DNA of 64,000 nt from Chrysomallon squamiferum (lineage: Eukaryota; Mollusca; Gastropoda; Neomphalida; Peltospiridae), in contig CM022667.1 in the NCBI GenBank assembly GCA_012295275.1, positions 2,887,001 through 2,951,000 on the forward strand, read 5' to 3'. The notes beneath the pieces were generated by a model. That model made no database searches. It worked only from the letters and a program-made list of their open reading frames with translations, and was not told the origin of the DNA. Shown piece by piece: positions 52,790 through 64,000 of the stretch (the stretch's first letter is position 1; each line of letters begins with the position of its first letter). The position numbers and the translations under genes were made by a program.

Positions 52790-53259
52790 GGCTATTATTG
52801 TTTTACGAGATGACGCCTGTTAAAACAAATTTAGAACGTCATCCGGGCACCTGTCAAAATACGCTCTACTGATTGGTGCATTCTCCCAAAGGACTAATAT
52901 TTAGAACCTACCATTAGATTCTATAAGAGAGTTTCTCATTGGGTAAGCTTGAGTAGACAAAGTCGAGTTTAAAGATAAAATTCACATTAAATTAAGTAAA
53001 TTATATGAACATAAAAAATAGGATATCATTTTAGACAAAATTCCTTTGTTTTCTATATCAAAAGTATAAATTATTTAATAATATCCAGTTTATATTTGTG
53101 AAAAAGGTATTTGAAGCTTCGGCTATTTCAGCCAATGATAGGCTTCGTTATGAAAGGGTCTTTGGTTTACACACCATGCAAGATGTTGAGGCTTTAGCGG
53201 CCTAAAGTGCACAAAATCAAGTACTGTCTATGAGTGATTTTTTTTTGGCCAAAGACCAG
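52790..53259 (+). promoter_or_regulatory. Probable promoter and non-coding first exon of the CHD gene
   Basis: Composition becomes more balanced here. CCAAT-type motifs appear in both orientations (ATTGGTGC near 52873, CCAATGATAGG near 53132). A good donor (GACCAG then GTAAGA, GT at 53260) could end a 5' UTR exon that splices to the acceptor at 56258-56260. A YY1-like AAATGGCG follows at 53412-53419, inside the proposed first intron. cDNA would be needed to fix the start. Confidence 0.35.
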
Positions 53260-53534
53260 GTAAGAAAGGTTTCTGGTAACATATACATATATTTAATATA
53301 AATGTTGTGTCTTATTTATAACACTATGATTTCATTAACCTCTCTGTGTTCCGGATACGGTCCCTGTTTGTCAAGCTTCTGTTGTAATAATTTTCTTCAA
53401 AAGTACGAACGAAATGGCGTTCAAAGGAAACTTTTTCCATTGTTGTCATGAATTAGATACCACAAAGTGTAATTACATGTGTATAGTGGTACTGTTTATA
53501 ATGAGTTAAATTTGTTTTTGACATATTTGCGTCG

Positions 53535-53846
53535 ATGTTCATCTCAGTCTCATTTCATACACGTGCTGATGTAAACAGCATAAGAACACCGGGGTTACAA
53601 ATACCTTGTAAGCAGGGGACACTGACACACTTGAGTGCTTTTGTTCAATCTCAGATTAGCACCAGGTCAGACCGTAAACTCTTCATCTACGTGCAAAGCA
53701 GAAAAGCTGAACGCAGCAAAACGTCTTCTTTGTTTTATTACCGGGATAATAGACTTGTCTTTCATTTTCTTTATCAATTACAGGAATTTTTTTCCTTTAC
53801 AGTATACAATACGATCGACATAATTCCTACATCTTTGAACTCATGA
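53535..53846 (+). other. Unassigned 103-codon open frame
   Basis: ATG-initiated frame of ordinary composition in otherwise AT-rich sequence, located in the proposed first intron of the CHD gene. I recognise no domain, and it has no obvious partner exons. It may be an alternative 5' UTR exon or chance. Confidence 0.2.
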
Positions 53847-53849
53847 AAT

Positions 53850-56257
53850 GGTTCGGAAAAAAAAAAAAAAAAAAAATTGAAAAAAAAAAAGGCTATTAAT
53901 AAATGCAATATAAATGTTATGAATTTTCAAGGAAAAAAATAATGGGAAAGTATGGTCATAATGGTGTGTAATATATTTTTTCATTGAAACTGTCATTGAA
54001 ATATACAAATAAGCAGTACTGGGTACAGTACATCACTATATTTAGGTGATAATTAATGTTGTTGGCCAAAATAATATCAAATTGAAGAGATAAAAAATTA
54101 CACGCCCAATAGTAGTTTTTAAATTTTCATTAACTAAAAATTATTACATTTTTCTTTCATTAATATCATTTATGATACAGATTCTGTTTGATTTGTATTA
54201 AATATTACATCTGGTATTATCTGTGTTTTTATTTTATTTATTTTTTCTTTAGCTATTTTATTTTTTTATTTAATATAAATAATAAAGATTGATCACCCTT
54301 CTTCCAAATTAAATAAATAAATAATTTTAAAAATAATAATAAATAGAAAGTTTTTATTAATGATTTGTGTACATGGATATTGACACAGGGGGTATCAACT
54401 TCCATCAGTATGTTTTCTAATAGATAGAACCCCAGGCTTCATTTTAATATGATGTGCATATGAGATTTAGTATTTTAAGAAAACAGTTAATAACAAGATG
54501 TTAGAATGACCTAGGTAAATGATTTTTGATGGGGTAGAGTAAGCCTATGGTAAGTGATTATTCAAGCAACACACACACACACACACTCTTATTTAGTTTT
54601 AGCAAAGATGTTTTTACTAGAATAATATAAAATTTGCAGAAACCATTTAAAAAAATAGTGGATTTATAATACTTATGCAAACTGTATCAATTAGTTTTTA
54701 TAGTTTTTGATAGTAACTTGTTTTGTATATTTGTGTATATGTTTATATGTTAAAGATGATAATTATAAAAAGTTCCAAACTAGAATTTCTTTTGTAGTAG
54801 TAATAAGTCTAAACACGTTAGAAATATCTTTAAGTTAATATTTCATCATGTTATGTTAATTAAACTTGGTTAAAGTGAAATGTAAAATAAAAAGGCTACA
54901 TTAAATAGTTGGGAGGCTGCTGTTTATTGCATTTATTAGTCTAATTAAATTTAAAGTTTCTTCTCCTTGGGTTATGGAATACAAAATTTACGTTGCTTAA
55001 AACATAATGCCTAAAACAAACTAAAAAAAAACAAAAAACAACAACAACAGCAATAAAAAAACCTGTAAATCCACCATAAACTCAGAATATTGTAATGAGC
55101 TTTTCTGTTACTGATGCAAGATTGTCCAAAACAAAATATACTTAGAATATTTCAAAAGAATCATTTACTCCTATTGCTTTTGTTTCTTTTTCTTGAAAAT
55201 TTTATCTTTGTATTAAGATTCAATGTGAGAATAGACATATTTTTTATCTGACTATATATTTGAGAAGTTGTTACTTTGAGAACTTAGAAAATGTGAACAT
55301 TAGTGTTTTTTTCTGTACTGCCATTTGAAATAAAAGACAACTAAAATAAGGACACTGTGGATTATGAACATGAGTTTGAATATCATTTAACTGGGATGAC
55401 AGATAGAAAATAATATTAAACTGTAGCTACCAGATAATTCCAATGGCAGTTAATTTGTTCTTTTTGTTTTTAATCAGATATCGGGATTCAAATAACTTGA
55501 GATGAATACATCTGCTGATTAAAATGTAAACAACTTGGTGTTCTAGTAACCATTTTTACAGTGTTTTCAGTAAACAAAAAGATAAATGCAAGATGCTGAA
55601 TTAAAAAACCAAGTTATATAAATTGTTGTTCTTGTACCAAAAAAATTGATAACATAATATTTCTTCACTGCGTATGAAAAATAAGGCAAATTATGCTGGA
55701 TATGCAAAGAAAAGTTGTCTGCTTGAAGGGATCCAAAAGATATGATAAGAAACAAAAAAAGAATGGTGAATACACTGTTACTAGTGTATTTGTTAACTAC
55801 TCATTTTGCATTTATTGCTAAGCTTACTCGTGCAGTATACTGAATGCACTGAATTTCTTCCTTCTGTAGTTAAATTTAAAGCAAACCAATATGTATGTGT
55901 ATGGCCATTTGACCAGCTTCATTTTCATCTATCCACTCCAAAATGATAGCCACCAACAAATTTAAACAGTGTTTATACGATCTTCTAAATGTCATTAAAT
56001 TATTATTATTTTTACTAAGATGGAGAGAGTCAGGTTTTATAAGTTCTAAATGTCTGGCTATATTAATGCAATGATTTAAAGAATTTAAAGAAATCAATTT
56101 TTAAAATTTAACTAAATGCAAACTCTTTGCCAATGTACAATTGGATTTTTATAATTATATATATAAATAAAGAACAAAATTAACAAGAAACTAAACACCC
56201 AAAACAACAACAAACTTTCCAGCACAAAAATTGAATAATTATTTTGTTTTATTTTTT
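53850..56257. other. AT-rich stretch, no gene seen
   Basis: Likely intron 1 of the CHD gene. Only short frames and small A/T runs and a (CA)n near 54570-54588; nothing else supported. Confidence 0.5.
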
Positions 56258-56388
56258 CAGGAACTGGTGGAACCATCTTCTGGTCCAACATCATACTACA
56301 TTAGCTATGGATATCAACTAAGAGAATTGCCGATTTAGGTGTGATATTGGCAGGAGAGAGTTCTTGTTGGATATCTGAAGTGCAGAAA
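56258..56388 (+). other. 5' UTR part of the first coding exon of the CHD gene
   Basis: A strong acceptor (polypyrimidine tract, then CAG at 56258-56260) starts the exon, and 128 nt of leader precede the ATG. The frame upstream of 56389 is open only back to 56341 and has no earlier ATG. Confidence 0.6.
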
Positions 56389-63978
<7,590 letters not shown>

Positions 63979-64000
63979 TGATTTAATTTGATTTTATAAA

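Overview
The window is animal nuclear DNA: strongly AT-rich, with five multi-exon genes whose introns all have GT-AG ends and are packed with microsatellites, homopolymer runs and small tandem repeats. All five are conserved single-copy animal housekeeping genes. The intron density, protein flavour and repeat content suggest a bilaterian invertebrate. I lean towards a lophotrochozoan such as a mollusc, but that is an inference from reading alone, without any database search.

Layout. (1) 515-2369, plus strand: TMEM208, an ER membrane protein of the SND targeting route, with its tiny first exon outside the window. (2) 4636-13307, plus: HEATR3/Syo1, a HEAT-repeat chaperone-adaptor for ribosomal proteins uL18/uL5, with one exon (7042 onward) that looks eroded. 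(3) 31261-14903, minus: EXOC2/Sec5, an exocyst subunit, complete in 28 coding exons (about 912 residues) and convergent with HEATR3. (4) 33773-45339, plus: RAB2, complete in 8 exons (212 residues), with a CRE/E-box cluster just upstream and a Tigger/pogo relic in its third intron. (5) 56389-63953, plus: the 5' part of a CHD subfamily III remodeller (CHD6/7/8/9, kismet type), covering the Q-rich N-terminus, basic/acidic linker, two chromodomains and the start of the SNF2 ATPase. It continues beyond the window.

Working relationships. TMEM208 (ER targeting), RAB2 (ER-Golgi and lysosome traffic) and EXOC2 (exocyst tethering) all belong to the secretory route, but nothing here shows co-regulation. 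The RAB2-to-CHD order and orientation matches human RAB2A-CHD7 on 8q12, and HEATR3 and CHD9 are both on human 16q12, so this looks like a surviving piece of an old bilaterian linkage block.

Most unusual signal. In EXOC2 and HEATR3 several intronic tandem repeats are built from, or run up to, exon-intron junctions. Splice donors or acceptors with their exon edges are copied serially into the neighbouring intron: EXOC2 exon 6 donor, exon 11 acceptor, exon 13 donor and exon 17 acceptor; HEATR3 exon 15 donor. A HEATR3 minisatellite also abuts the exon 10 acceptor. Other points of interest are a 26-bp perfect hairpin in RAB2 intron 2, the Tigger relic with intact TA target duplications, and the damaged HEATR3 exon 5.
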